The notes beneath the pieces were generated by a model. That model was not told the origin of the DNA and did not search any database. It saw only the letters and a program-made list of their open reading frames with translations. Made by a program: the position numbers and the translations under genes. A DNA stretch of 64,000 bases from Flavobacterium pectinovorum. GTDB lineage: Bacteria; Bacteroidota; Bacteroidia; Flavobacteriales; Flavobacteriaceae. Positions 8,348 to 17,495 of this stretch are shown in pieces. Position 1 is the stretch's first letter. Each line of letters opens with the position of its first letter. Location: NCBI RefSeq assembly GCF_006438875.1, contig NZ_RCZH01000012.1, forward strand, positions 124,001-188,000, read 5' to 3'.

Positions 8348-8806
8348 TTATTGTTTAAAAATTTTGTTTTTTGATTGTTCGTATTCTTTAACGTAACGTA
8401 CACTTTCAATACCTACATTAACATTGCTTGACAATAGTGCCAAAGCTTTTTGCGTTGCAGCAAGTGCTTCTTCAGGATTGTCATAGGTTCCTAATTCTGA
8501 TTGCGCTACAACCGGAGCTGTAGTTTCTTGGCTCACATAATAAAAGGTTCCAATTCCGAGTAAAACAACAACAGAAGCCGCAATTGATAACCACGCTACA
8601 TTTCGTTTTTTAGTTTGTAGTGGAATTTCCTGCGTCGATTTTTGTTCTTTTACCTGAGAGAAATAACCAAACATTGATTTGTATTGCTCCAAATGCTGCG
8701 CAACATTTGATGATGAAAAGTATTCTTTTAATTCCTTTTCTTCTGCAATAGAAGTTTCTCCCTGAAAGTATTTTTCTAATATATTTTCTATTTTATCTAA
8801 TTCCAT
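8348..8806 (-). CDS. single-pass membrane protein, likely anti-sigma partner of the adjacent ECF sigma
   Basis: 152 residues: a cytoplasmic acidic N-terminus with the ILEKYFQGETSIAEEKELKEYF pattern (first 30 residues) that is common at the start of Bacteroidota anti-sigma-like proteins, one transmembrane segment at about 73-90, and a short periplasmic tail. It overlaps the sigma gene upstream by 14 bases, so translation is coupled. It lacks a recognisable FecR domain. The anti-sigma role is inferred from layout only. Confidence 0.55.
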   Translation of the reverse strand: MELDKIENILEKYFQGETSIAEEKELKEYFSSSNVAQHLEQYKSMFGYFSQVKEQKSTQEIPLQTKKRNVAWLSIAASVVVLLGIGTFYYVSQETTAPVVAQSELGTYDNPEEALAATQKALALLSSNVNVGIESVRYVKEYEQSKNKIFKQ

Positions 8807-9302
8807 AACTGTGCGTATTAACCATTGATTCTCGTATTTTTTTTCTTGCTCTAGAAAGTGCTACCCGAATAGCCGTTTCATTCATATTGACAATTTTTGC
8901 AATCTCATCAAATTCATATTGCTCCACATCACGAAGCTGAATTAATATTTGGAGTTGTTCAGGCAAATGACTTATAATTTTTTCAACCCACTCCAAACTA
9001 TCAGAGTCTTCTAATTTTTTATCTAACTGAGGTTCGCGATCCGTAAAATTATTATGAACTATTTTAAGATTTCCAGCTCTTTTCGATTTTAACTGATCCA
9101 GACAATAATTTTTAGTCATTGTCATCGCAACAGCTTCTATATTATTGTAGGTATCCAAATTGTCTTTTTTATTCCATAATTTCACCATTACTTCCTGAGT
9201 AGCATCTTCTGCCTCTTCAGTACTGGTGAGCAATCGTTTTGCCAGACGAAAAACTTTGTCTTTAAAAGGATTAACTAATTCTATAAACACCATCTGGTTC
9301 AT
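8793..9302 (-). CDS. ECF-type RNA polymerase sigma factor
   Basis: 169 residues. Region 2 (about 8-75) has the typical core-binding and -10 melting segment (EEAEDATQEVMVKLWNK), and region 4 (about 110-163) has a helix-turn-helix (FDEIAKIVNMNETAIRVALSRARKKI). It is the first gene of a four-gene minus-strand operon with a membrane protein and two DUF4252 proteins. Target promoters are unknown but probably include its own operon. Confidence 0.88.
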   Translation of the reverse strand: MNQMVFIELVNPFKDKVFRLAKRLLTSTEEAEDATQEVMVKLWNKKDNLDTYNNIEAVAMTMTKNYCLDQLKSKRAGNLKIVHNNFTDREPQLDKKLEDSDSLEWVEKIISHLPEQLQILIQLRDVEQYEFDEIAKIVNMNETAIRVALSRARKKIRESMVNTHSYGIR

Positions 9303-9538
9303 ATGTGGTTGTTTTTTTGGTTGGTTTTGTAATTTATCTTTTTTATGATTTCGACTATTCTACCGTCTTTTTCATTTATAAATCGAAAGATTACTCGTTA
9401 GCTTATATAGTCAAGACGAAGCACTATTATTTTTGTTACAGCCCGATTTAAATTTTTTTATTGAAAAAATGAAATAAACTTATTATAGTTAAAACTAAAG
9501 ATACTATTTTTACGTTATTACTACATAGATACCACTAT

Positions 9539-11011
9539 ATGAAAACAATTTTAAAGAGCCTAATACTGCTATTTTTACTTGCATTTTCTTTGCAATCTTG
9601 CGAAGACCAGGATGATGTCGCAGCTCCTGCTGATTTGCAAATCAATAATTTTGTCTGGAAAGGATTAAATCAATATTATTTATGGCAAGCAGATGTGCCA
9701 AATTTGGCTGACAATCGCTTTAGTAATCAGGAAGCTTTAAATTCTTTTTTAAGAGGATATTCCAGTCCTGAAGATTTATTTCAGAATTTACTAAATAAAC
9801 CAATTAGTAAATTTCCAAAAGGTCAGGCAATTGATCGTTTTAGCTGGATTGTTGATGACTATACTGTTTTAGAACAAGAACTTCAGGGAACTTCAAAGAA
9901 TGATGGTTTGGATTTTAGACTGAGTTATAAACCAGGAAGTACAACAGATCTTGTAGGTTATGTACGTTATATTATTCCAAATTCTGATGCGTCAAATAAA
10001 GCTATAAAACGTGGCGATTTGTTTACGGGTATTAATGGAACTCAATTAACGATTTCAAATTATCAGGCACTTTTAGGAGCAGATAGTTATACCCTTAATC
10101 TTGCTACTTATGATGGTACGACGGTTTCTGCCAATGGTAAAACGGTTTCTTTAGTAAAAACAAGTTTAGACGAAAATCCTATTTTTATTAATAAAGTCAT
10201 TACTTCAGGAAGTCATAAAATAGGGTATTTAATGTACAACGGATTTTATGGTAATTATGATGCCCAACTTAATGCCGCTTTCGCCGAGTTGAAAACGCAG
10301 GGAATAACTGATTTTGTTTTGGATTTAAGATATAACGGAGGAGGTTCTATACAAACAGCAACTCGTCTGGCAAGTATGATTACCGGACAATTTACCAATA
10401 AAATATTTGCTAAGATAAAATGGAATGCAAAAGTAAATGCTTATTACGAAAGTGAAGATGCAGAATCGCTTAATGACAGATTTGTCGATAAAATGGATGG
10501 AGCAGCAATTAATAGTCTGAATTTGAGTAAAATTTATATTATTACTACTGGAGGAACCGCATCTGCAAGTGAATTAGTTATAAACGGTTTAGTACCTTAT
10601 ATTTCTGTAGTTCAGGTAGGGGAGACAACGGTAGGTAAAAACGTAGGTTCGATCACCGTATATGATTCACCAACTTTTGGAAAAACAAATAGAAATCCAA
10701 ATCATAAATATGCAATGCAGCCTTTGGTTTTGAAAATTGTAAATGCTGCTGATTTTGGAGAATATACAGATGGTTTAAAACCAACTTTGGCACAAAACGA
10801 ACTTATTGGTAATTTAGGAGTTTTGGGAGATCCGTCAGAACCATTATTGAGTATTGCAATTTCAAATATTACGGGTTCAACCGGAAAAAGAGTTCAGCAA
10901 GGAAACGAAAAAGCACTACAATCTTTTACCGATTCTAAAGCTATGAATGGTGTTAAAAACCAAATGTATCTGGAAAAAGCTCCCGCGGGACTTTTAAGAG
11001 CACTAAAATAA
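9539..11011 (+). CDS. S41 family (CtpA/Tsp-type) peptidase lipoprotein
   Basis: 490 residues with a lipobox (SLQSC, Cys 21). An N-terminal helical segment is followed by a PDZ-like domain (about 125-205) and the S41 protease domain (about 215-410). The motif TASASEL puts Ser 342 as nucleophile and GETTVGKN gives Lys 367; the spacing of 25 residues matches the Ser/Lys dyad of C-terminal processing peptidases. It is probably an envelope protease anchored in the outer membrane. Monogenic, ended by a shared terminator. Confidence 0.9.
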   Translation: MKTILKSLILLFLLAFSLQSCEDQDDVAAPADLQINNFVWKGLNQYYLWQADVPNLADNRFSNQEALNSFLRGYSSPEDLFQNLLNKPISKFPKGQAIDRFSWIVDDYTVLEQELQGTSKNDGLDFRLSYKPGSTTDLVGYVRYIIPNSDASNKAIKRGDLFTGINGTQLTISNYQALLGADSYTLNLATYDGTTVSANGKTVSLVKTSLDENPIFINKVITSGSHKIGYLMYNGFYGNYDAQLNAAFAELKTQGITDFVLDLRYNGGGSIQTATRLASMITGQFTNKIFAKIKWNAKVNAYYESEDAESLNDRFVDKMDGAAINSLNLSKIYIITTGGTASASELVINGLVPYISVVQVGETTVGKNVGSITVYDSPTFGKTNRNPNHKYAMQPLVLKIVNAADFGEYTDGLKPTLAQNELIGNLGVLGDPSEPLLSIAISNITGSTGKRVQQGNEKALQSFTDSKAMNGVKNQMYLEKAPAGLLRALK

Positions 11012-11022
11012 AAATATTAAAA

Positions 11023-11052
11023 AAGGCTTTCAGAAATGAAAGCCTTTTTTTG
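11023..11052. terminator. bidirectional terminator between convergent genes
   Basis: AAAGGCTTTCA and TGAAAGCCTTT pair perfectly around GAAA, with A-run before and T-run after; it serves the S41 peptidase (+) and the propeller lipoprotein (-). Confidence 0.85.
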
Positions 11053-11080
11053 GTAAAAATCCAAAAACAAATTCTAAAAA

Positions 11081-12124
11081 TTAATTGTTAAAGTAAAAAC
11101 CGTTAGTTCCTATACCAGTAGTTAATTCTTTTTGTAACGTACCGGTTAAATTATAGATGTAAGCTTTACCATCTGTTGAAAAGTTTCCTTGTGCAACATA
11201 AATACGGCTATTGTTAACTGCAAATCCATATACATAAGTTGCAGGAGAGGTTACAATTGGTGTTGTTGATGCAGCAGTAGCAGTAGTATTCATAGTGTAA
11301 ACAGAACTTCCTACTGTATAATAAATTTTACTGTTTTCAAGATCCATAAATCCTGCACCATCTAAGCTTTGAGGAAAAGTAATTTTTGTAGTTGTTTTGT
11401 CAGCTATTTTTACTTTTACAAGTTCACTGCTGTTTCCATTACCTCCTTTTAAAATGTAAAGAATTCCATTTTCTTCTTCAATACAATCGCCGTTAAGACC
11501 AATTTGTACAGGTGTATCCAGTTTTTTTGTTGCAATGTCGAAAACCAATAATTTATCGTTGTAAGGATCTGTGATATAAAGTTTCCCGTCTTTCAATACC
11601 ACTCTGTTAGCAGTTGAATTCAAATCGATTTTTGACTCAAAAGTATTAGTTGCCAGATTTATTACAGCAATATAATCATCAGTATTTCCTGTTGCTGCAT
11701 TTTCGAATGAATATGTATTTGCATTCGTAACATACGCTTTGCCATCTTTTACAACTCCGTATCTTGGGTTTTTTAAGCCAGTTTCGATCTTAGTAATTAA
11801 TTTAAAAGTATATCGGTTAACTACTGTAATATTGTTGGCACCGCCTGAAATAATATAAGCATTGTCACCACTAAAAAATATATTTTGTGCAAATTTTCCA
11901 AGTACATCACTTCCATTTACAGTAGCGTAAACATCTTTAGTAAAAGAAGTTAAATCATTACTTGAAAATGAAACGGTACCTTGTGCAGTTCCTTCATTCA
12001 AGATAAAAAAACCATTGTCATAAACTCCTTTTGGAGCCTTATCATTGTCATTATTGTCATCATTCGAACACGAAACGAATAGCGAAGTGCTAAGAGCTAT
12101 TAAAAATAATTTACTAAACTTCAT
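11081..12124 (-). CDS. surface beta-propeller lipoprotein, BtuG-like (YncE/DUF5074 type)
   Basis: 347 residues with a lipobox (FVSC, Cys 19) followed by an acidic Asn/Asp stretch, as in surface-exposed Bacteroidota lipoproteins. The rest is a series of short strand repeats (GKAYVTNAN, GKLYITDPYNDKLLVFD, NSRIYVAQGN) of a YncE-like seven-blade propeller. It lies 4 bases after a riboswitch-controlled TonB receptor. In Bacteroides such a pair is BtuB-BtuG, where BtuG captures B12 with very high affinity. The BtuG role here is inferred from fold and context, not from binding residues. Confidence 0.7.
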   Translation of the reverse strand: MKFSKLFLIALSTSLFVSCSNDDNNDNDKAPKGVYDNGFFILNEGTAQGTVSFSSNDLTSFTKDVYATVNGSDVLGKFAQNIFFSGDNAYIISGGANNITVVNRYTFKLITKIETGLKNPRYGVVKDGKAYVTNANTYSFENAATGNTDDYIAVINLATNTFESKIDLNSTANRVVLKDGKLYITDPYNDKLLVFDIATKKLDTPVQIGLNGDCIEEENGILYILKGGNGNSSELVKVKIADKTTTKITFPQSLDGAGFMDLENSKIYYTVGSSVYTMNTTATAASTTPIVTSPATYVYGFAVNNSRIYVAQGNFSTDGKAYIYNLTGTLQKELTTGIGTNGFYFNN

Positions 12125-12128
12125 TATA

Positions 12129-13982
12129 TTAAAATTTTAAGGTTAAATACAAATTAAAATTGCGACCTGGCATCGGTCTGTATTCCAAACTTTCATACTC
12201 TTTATTAAAAAGATTTAATACTTGAAAACCAAGTTTGAAAGTGTCGAGAAATTTAAAATCATAGTCAATTCCAATATTCGAAACATTATAATCATTTATT
12301 ATTTCTGTTGGGTCATTGTCTGCCCTTGTATAAACAAAACCATTAAACATAAATTGATAATAAGCTGAAATTCTATTTCTGGAATAAGAAACGGAAGCTG
12401 TAACTTTATTTAACGGAGTATAGAAAAGTTGTTTTTTAGTTTCTTCATTTTTAGAAGCCGTATAAGCATAAGTTGCATTTGCTGCAAAGTTGTTTTTACC
12501 AAACTGTTTTTTCCAGCTTAACAATGTTTCAGCACCATAACTATTTACCTTATCTGTATTTTGTGGAGACCAAATGCCGTTGCTTCCCGGAATCCATTGC
12601 AATAAATCTTTTATTTTCATGTAATAAAAGGTTTGGGTAAGCGAAATGCTTTTGAAAGTAAAAACATTACCAATTTCTGCCTGATAAGAACTTTCAGGTT
12701 TTAAATTCGGATTTCCTCCCGTTTCCCAATACAAATCATTAAAAGTTGGAATTCTGAAATTTCGGGATAAATTCAATTTCAAATTGTACAATTTGCTAAA
12801 CTGATAAGAAGATCCTAACGAAAATAAAACAGGCGATTCGTAATTGTCTGTGAATTCTTTTCGAATCCCAAATTCATTTTTCCATTCGACTGAAAGCTCT
12901 TGTTTAACTAACAAAGCAGCCGAACTAATTTCTCTTACATGATCGCCAAAACCACTTCCGTAACCTTTTGTTCTGTTGTAATCAAGAATGGCTTCTATTT
13001 GTGTTGATTTAGAAATTTGATATCCTAAATCTGCTTTTGTTATAAAGCTTTCTGTTTTTCCGTAAGTGAAAAAATTAATCGAATTATCAGGATAATACTG
13101 GTAGTTTTCGAATATATAGGCCGCTTTTAGATTCGTGCTAAATTTCCCAAAATCACCATCGTATTCTAATAAGTTTCGGTTAAAACCATTTACATATCTG
13201 GTTTTAGTTTCTGATTCTGAAACTAATGAAGTATTTCTGTCTGTATTAGAAGTTTGGCTGTATAATTTCAAACTGTTTTTAGCGTCAAATTTGTATCCAA
13301 CATTCGCGCTCATTGTAATAATATCGTATTGACCGTTTTGATTCCAGCGTTGCTCGCCTTTCCAATTATACTTATTTAGATACTTATAGTCATTTGTCGA
13401 ACTGTTTTTAGAAAAGCCAATCTGTGCGCTCCATTTTTCGTTCGAAATATTGGTTTTATAGTTGATTCCAATCGTATTGAAACTTCCGTAATCAAGTTTT
13501 AAATTAGTCTCAAATCGATTGTAAAATGCCAAATCGTTGTTTAAGTGTACAGTTCCTCCCACGGCACCACTTCCATAAAGGACACTTCCACCTCCGGCTT
13601 TTACACTAATAGAATTATAATCGGAACCTGAAATGGTATTAAAATCAGTGCTTCCGTTCATTTGAGAATTAATATTGATTCCGTTCCAGATTACCGCCGT
13701 TTGAGATGCCGTAGTTCCCCTAAAAGAAACCGTTGAAAGCATTCCGCGTCCGTATTCTTTAAAATAAAGAGTAGAGTTGAAGTTCAGAAGATCCGTTAAT
13801 AAAGCTTCATTTTTATTGATAACTGAATCATTGAATTTTAAAACCGATTGTGAATTGGAGTATTTTTTAAGATTTGCGTCAGACACCAAAACTTCTTTCA
13901 GTTTGGTAATAGAGTCGTTCTGCGCCAAAATAACTTGGCACAATAGTAATAAAGAAAAAGTAAAACGTTTTTTTAAAGTCAT
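12129..13982 (-). CDS. btuB: TonB-dependent outer membrane corrinoid receptor, BtuB-like
   Basis: About 617 residues from the ATG at 13980-13982. A longer frame reaches 14147 but runs through the riboswitch, so I reject it. The signal peptide ends near VILAQ. A plug follows at about 25-150 (FRGTTASQTAVIWNGI; GGSVLYGSGAVGG), then a 22-strand barrel that ends in a terminal Phe (YLTLKF). Plug and barrel without a carboxypeptidase-like domain, the cobalamin riboswitch upstream, the BtuG-like lipoprotein downstream and cob genes on the other side all point to vitamin B12/cobinamide uptake. Confidence 0.88.
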   Translation of the reverse strand: MTLKKRFTFSLLLLCQVILAQNDSITKLKEVLVSDANLKKYSNSQSVLKFNDSVINKNEALLTDLLNFNSTLYFKEYGRGMLSTVSFRGTTASQTAVIWNGININSQMNGSTDFNTISGSDYNSISVKAGGGSVLYGSGAVGGTVHLNNDLAFYNRFETNLKLDYGSFNTIGINYKTNISNEKWSAQIGFSKNSSTNDYKYLNKYNWKGEQRWNQNGQYDIITMSANVGYKFDAKNSLKLYSQTSNTDRNTSLVSESETKTRYVNGFNRNLLEYDGDFGKFSTNLKAAYIFENYQYYPDNSINFFTYGKTESFITKADLGYQISKSTQIEAILDYNRTKGYGSGFGDHVREISSAALLVKQELSVEWKNEFGIRKEFTDNYESPVLFSLGSSYQFSKLYNLKLNLSRNFRIPTFNDLYWETGGNPNLKPESSYQAEIGNVFTFKSISLTQTFYYMKIKDLLQWIPGSNGIWSPQNTDKVNSYGAETLLSWKKQFGKNNFAANATYAYTASKNEETKKQLFYTPLNKVTASVSYSRNRISAYYQFMFNGFVYTRADNDPTEIINDYNVSNIGIDYDFKFLDTFKLGFQVLNLFNKEYESLEYRPMPGRNFNLYLTLKF

Positions 13983-14020
13983 AATTTCTAAACTCTTTTT
14001 CCCGAGAGCTCGATATTCGT

Positions 14021-14195
14021 TACAAAGGCAGGTCTCCTGGCTTGCGTCTTGTTGTTTACCTTCCCAATCGCCGGGGCGAGCAGTGGTTTTGTAGTTACAA
14101 CAAGCATTCTTTTCAGAACAAAGCTTACAGTTGCGGGTACAGCTCAAGATTTATTACTTGATTCCCTTTTAATGTGTTGAAATGAACACAACCTT
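14021..14195 (-). promoter_or_regulatory. cobalamin (adenosylcobalamin-type) riboswitch
   Basis: Read on the minus strand, the order is AAAGGGAATCAAGT, GAGCTGTACCCGCAACTGTA, CCACTGC, GGGAAGG and AAGCCAGGAGACCTGCC. These are the conserved elements of the Cbl riboswitch in correct order, ending with the B12 box at 14021-14040. It starts just past cobC and ends about 40 bases before the btuB-like ATG. B12 binding should reduce expression of the receptor and propeller genes. No separate intrinsic terminator is obvious, so control may be at translation. Confidence 0.95.
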
Positions 14196-14278
14196 AATTT
14201 CGTGCAAAGATAAAGTTAAAATTATTGAATTTTCAAATTTGTTTTAAGTTTTCGATGAAATTCTAAACAAAACACAAT

Positions 14279-14815
14279 TTAGAGTTCTATTTTGATAACC
14301 TGACCAAAGTCTACTTTGTTATTAAAAGCATCCTTGAGAGGCAATGAAGTATGATGACATAAAACGCTTCTTATAACACCGGCATGTGCAACAATAATAA
14401 TAGGATCTGATTTTTTTTTGGAAGTTTGATTGGATAAAAAATCACCAACTCTTTGATGTAATTCCACAAAAGATTCTCCCTTTGAAGCCTGAATGTTAAC
14501 AAAATCCTCCATCCACGGATTGAGTTCTTCCGGCGGAATATCGTTCCAGTTTTTCATTTCCCAATCGCCAAAATTCATTTCCATTAATCGCTCTTCTTTT
14601 TCAAACGAAATGGTTTTGATATTCTTTTGAATGTACTCTGCGAGAATAACACAACGCTTTAAAGGACTTGAAAAAATAATAGCTTCTGAAGGTAAAAGTG
14701 AAAGGATGTTTTCAAAAACTAAATCAAAAGGTTCAGCCAGACCAACATCAGATTGTCCGTAACAAATTCCTTTTTCGCAAACAGTTTCGGTATGACGAAC
14801 TAAATAAATTTCCAT
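14279..14815 (-). CDS. cobC: alpha-ribazole phosphatase (histidine phosphatase family)
   Basis: About 178 residues from the ATG at 14813-14815 (MEIYLVRHTET); an upstream in-frame start lies inside cobS and is less likely. The phosphate pocket is RHTET (Arg 7, His 8) with the second His in VAHAGV. Family members remove the 5'-phosphate from alpha-ribazole phosphate or cobalamin phosphate in nucleotide-loop assembly. It overlaps cobS by 16 bases, which supports co-transcription and the CobC role over general phosphoglycerate mutase activity. Confidence 0.85.
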   Translation of the reverse strand: MEIYLVRHTETVCEKGICYGQSDVGLAEPFDLVFENILSLLPSEAIIFSSPLKRCVILAEYIQKNIKTISFEKEERLMEMNFGDWEMKNWNDIPPEELNPWMEDFVNIQASKGESFVELHQRVGDFLSNQTSKKKSDPIIIVAHAGVIRSVLCHHTSLPLKDAFNNKVDFGQVIKIEL

Positions 14816-15591
14816 ATCAAAAGAATGCTTAAATAATAAACAACTTCGCAAACCTGTTGCGTTGCACCAAGACAATCTCCTGTGTAACCATCAATCCATT
14901 TTTGGAAATAACGTGCCAAAAAATAACGCATTACAAAAACAGGAATCAGCGCCAAAAGAAATTTATATTGAAAGAAGGAGAAAACCAACAGCGGAATTAA
15001 TCCGAAGAAAAAGGATCCTGAAATTTCTTTCCAGGTATGTTTTTTAGCTATCGGTTTACTTTTACTAGAAGCGTCATCTCGAGAATATTCATGTGTGAAA
15101 ATGATTGAAATCGCTGCCAAACGACTTAAGGCATGAGCAGAAATAAACAAAAGAAAAATAAGAAGATAAGAGTTCTCACTTGTGAAAAGGGAAATCGATT
15201 CTGAAAGTAATTTGAATTTTAGCAAAAAAAGAACAACCAAACCAATTGCTCCATAAGCACCAATGGCGCTATCCTTCATAATCATCAAAATTTTTTCTTT
15301 TGTCCAGCCTCCGCCAAAACCATCACATACATCAGCAAATCCGTCTTCGTGAAAAGCTCCGGTTGTCAATATAGAGGCAATGAGGGCTAAAATTACAGCA
15401 GTTTCTGTTGATAGAAAAAGAGAAAAAAGATAGAATGCTAAAAAAGAAATACTCCCAACAATCCAACCGATAAATGGAAAATAACGGGTTGCTTTATTCA
15501 AATAATCAGGATCGTGATTAATGTTTTTTGGACAAGGGATTCTGGTATAAAACATTAAGCAGGTAAAGAAGATATGTAGTTCTTTTTTCAT
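14800..15591 (-). CDS. cobS: adenosylcobinamide-GDP ribazoletransferase
   Basis: A 263-residue integral membrane protein with about six or seven helices. CobS landmarks are the N-terminal FFTCLMFYTRIPCP, the FHEDGFADVCDGFGGGWTKE acidic motif (Asp-rich Mg2+ site, about residues 80-98), KDSAIGAYGAIGLV, and GDCLGATQQVCE near the C-terminus. It joins adenosylcobinamide-GDP to alpha-ribazole (or its phosphate), the last step of cobalamin assembly, at the inner membrane. It lies between the bluB-cobT fusion and cobC. Confidence 0.95.
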   Translation of the reverse strand: MKKELHIFFTCLMFYTRIPCPKNINHDPDYLNKATRYFPFIGWIVGSISFLAFYLFSLFLSTETAVILALIASILTTGAFHEDGFADVCDGFGGGWTKEKILMIMKDSAIGAYGAIGLVVLFLLKFKLLSESISLFTSENSYLLIFLLFISAHALSRLAAISIIFTHEYSRDDASSKSKPIAKKHTWKEISGSFFFGLIPLLVFSFFQYKFLLALIPVFVMRYFLARYFQKWIDGYTGDCLGATQQVCEVVYYLSILLIWKFI

Positions 15592-15657
15592 TTATGAAAA
15601 TAGGGTTTATAAATTTAAGATTATGACTGAATACTGAAACTGAAAACTGCGACCGTA

Positions 15658-17337
15658 TCACTTCCTACTAATCCCAGCACTTTCAAAACTGGCCATTTCA
15701 TTCAAAAAAGCTTCAGCTGATTTTAAAATAGGGAAAGCAACAGCACAGCCCGTTCCTTCGCCCAGACGCAAATCTAAGTTTAAAATAGGTTTTGCATTTA
15801 AATAATTTAATAATTTTTGATGCGCTTTTTCGGCAGAGCAATGACAGAAAACGGCATTTTGATGAATATCAGGATTTATTTTTGAAGCAATTAAAAATGC
15901 AACGCTGCAAATAAAACCGTCTACTAAAATGAGCATTCTGTTTTCAAATGCTGTTAACATTCCACTTGCCATTTGTATAATTTCAAAACCACCAAAATAA
16001 GCCAATTGTTGGTTTAATTCGGCTTGACCGGAATAATTTTGAATAGCTTTTTTGAGTAAATTTTGTTTTTGAAGTAATTTTTCATTTTCAACACCAGTAC
16101 CTTTTCCAACACATTCTTCAATAGAAAAACCAGTTAAAAGACTCATTAAAACAGATGCTGTAGAAGTATTTCCGATTCCCATTTCGCCAAAACCAATACA
16201 GTTAGAACCCGTTTTGGCAATAGCTGTAACAATAGATTTTCCTTTTTCGAAACACAATTGCAATTCGGTTTCGCTCATTGCCGGAATGTGAAGAAATGAT
16301 TGCGTTCCTTTTGCGATTTTAGCGTGAATCAAATTAGCATTTGTTGGGAAATCATAATTAACACCGGCATCTACAATTGATAACTGGATGTTGTTTTGAT
16401 TACAAAATACATTTATTGCAGCGCCGCCTTCCAGGAAATTACCAACCATTTGTCGCGTAACATCTTGCGGATAAGCACTCACACCATGATTTGCAATGCC
16501 ATGATCAGCAGCAAAAACAACAATATTAGGATTTATTATTTTTGGACTTAAAGTTTCAAAAACTGTTGCCATCTGAAAAGCTAAAGTTTCCAGAGTACCC
16601 AAAGCACCAACAGGTTTGGTTTTAGAATCTATTTTATTTTGTAAAAGAGTACTAAAATCACTTTTTATTTCAGTCTTAACCTGAGGTTTTGATTCAGAAT
16701 CTAAAACATGATTTTCATTAATATTTTTAATTTCTTTACAATCCGGAGTTGCCGATTTTTGTTTCCAATGCAATTGTTGCAACATGGGTTGATTATCGTA
16801 ATTCGTTGCCGGTTTTCCAATACAGAAATATCCTAAAGGCTCAATATTTTCGGGTAGATCAAGAATCTTCTTAAACTGATAATAATCTAAAATCGAAACC
16901 CAACCCATTCCGTAACCTTGTTCCGTAAGCGAGAGCCAAATATTTTGCGCCGCACAAACCGAGCTGAATTTTACCGCCTCATTACTGCCAACTGTTCCAA
17001 TAGTAAACTGATTGAGAACAGATCGGTCGTAAGCAATAATAAGTCCAATTGGAGCTTCTTCAATTGCCTCTAATTTTAGTGATTTATAATGTTCTTTTTG
17101 TTCCGGATTATCGGTGAGTTCCTCTGCTTTTTTATTGTAATCTAAAAATAGATTTTTTACTGCATATTTTACATCAGGAGATTTTATGATATAATACCTT
17201 GTTGCATCGGTCAGCCCAACAGAAGGCGCCCAATGTCCGGCCTGCAAAGCTTTTTCGATAACTTCGTCAGGAACTTCGTCGTTTGTAAAGTGTCGGGTAT
17301 CACGGCGCGATTTTAAAATATCGTCTAAGTAGCTCAT
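15658..17337 (-). CDS. cobT: BluB-CobT fusion: 5,6-dimethylbenzimidazole synthase plus its phosphoribosyltransferase
   Basis: One continuous frame of about 559 residues (ATG at 17335-17337; another in-frame start is 15 bases upstream). The N-terminal ~205 residues are BluB-like nitroreductase: RRDTRHFTNDEVP, GHWAPSVGLTD and GYGMGWVSILD. A roughly 25-residue linker leads to CobT (about 225-559) with HGIANHGVSAYPQDVTRQM, GFGEMGIGNTSTASVL and the catalytic Glu in LGEGTGCAV. BluB splits FMNH2 to DMB and CobT activates DMB to alpha-ribazole phosphate, so the fusion joins synthesis and activation of the lower ligand. No frameshift is needed. Confidence 0.9.
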   Translation of the reverse strand: MSYLDDILKSRRDTRHFTNDEVPDEVIEKALQAGHWAPSVGLTDATRYYIIKSPDVKYAVKNLFLDYNKKAEELTDNPEQKEHYKSLKLEAIEEAPIGLIIAYDRSVLNQFTIGTVGSNEAVKFSSVCAAQNIWLSLTEQGYGMGWVSILDYYQFKKILDLPENIEPLGYFCIGKPATNYDNQPMLQQLHWKQKSATPDCKEIKNINENHVLDSESKPQVKTEIKSDFSTLLQNKIDSKTKPVGALGTLETLAFQMATVFETLSPKIINPNIVVFAADHGIANHGVSAYPQDVTRQMVGNFLEGGAAINVFCNQNNIQLSIVDAGVNYDFPTNANLIHAKIAKGTQSFLHIPAMSETELQLCFEKGKSIVTAIAKTGSNCIGFGEMGIGNTSTASVLMSLLTGFSIEECVGKGTGVENEKLLQKQNLLKKAIQNYSGQAELNQQLAYFGGFEIIQMASGMLTAFENRMLILVDGFICSVAFLIASKINPDIHQNAVFCHCSAEKAHQKLLNYLNAKPILNLDLRLGEGTGCAVAFPILKSAEAFLNEMASFESAGISRK

Positions 17338-17353
17338 AATTTTTAATATCAAT

Positions 17354-17491
17354 TACAAAGTTCAATATCAATTTCAAAAATCAATATTGAAGATTATGTA
17401 AAGGTAAAGTATAGCTTTGGAATTTGGAATTTCTTTTTATTATTGATTTTTGAAATTGCCATTGAAATTGAAATTGATATTGATTTTTGCC
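17354..17491. repeat. AT-rich inverted repeats between cobT and cobU
   Basis: TCAATATCAATTTCAAAAAT on the left is matched by ATTTTTGAAATTG and GAAATTGATATTGATTTTTG on the right in inverted orientation. No ORF or clear terminator is present; it may fold in the cobU-cobT transcript. Confidence 0.45.
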
Positions 17492-17495
17492 ATTG

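Noticed and set aside
13983..14147. N-terminal extension of the BtuB-like ORF with many cysteines
   Set aside because: It is the translated cobalamin riboswitch; the signal peptide begins at the ATG at 13980-13982.
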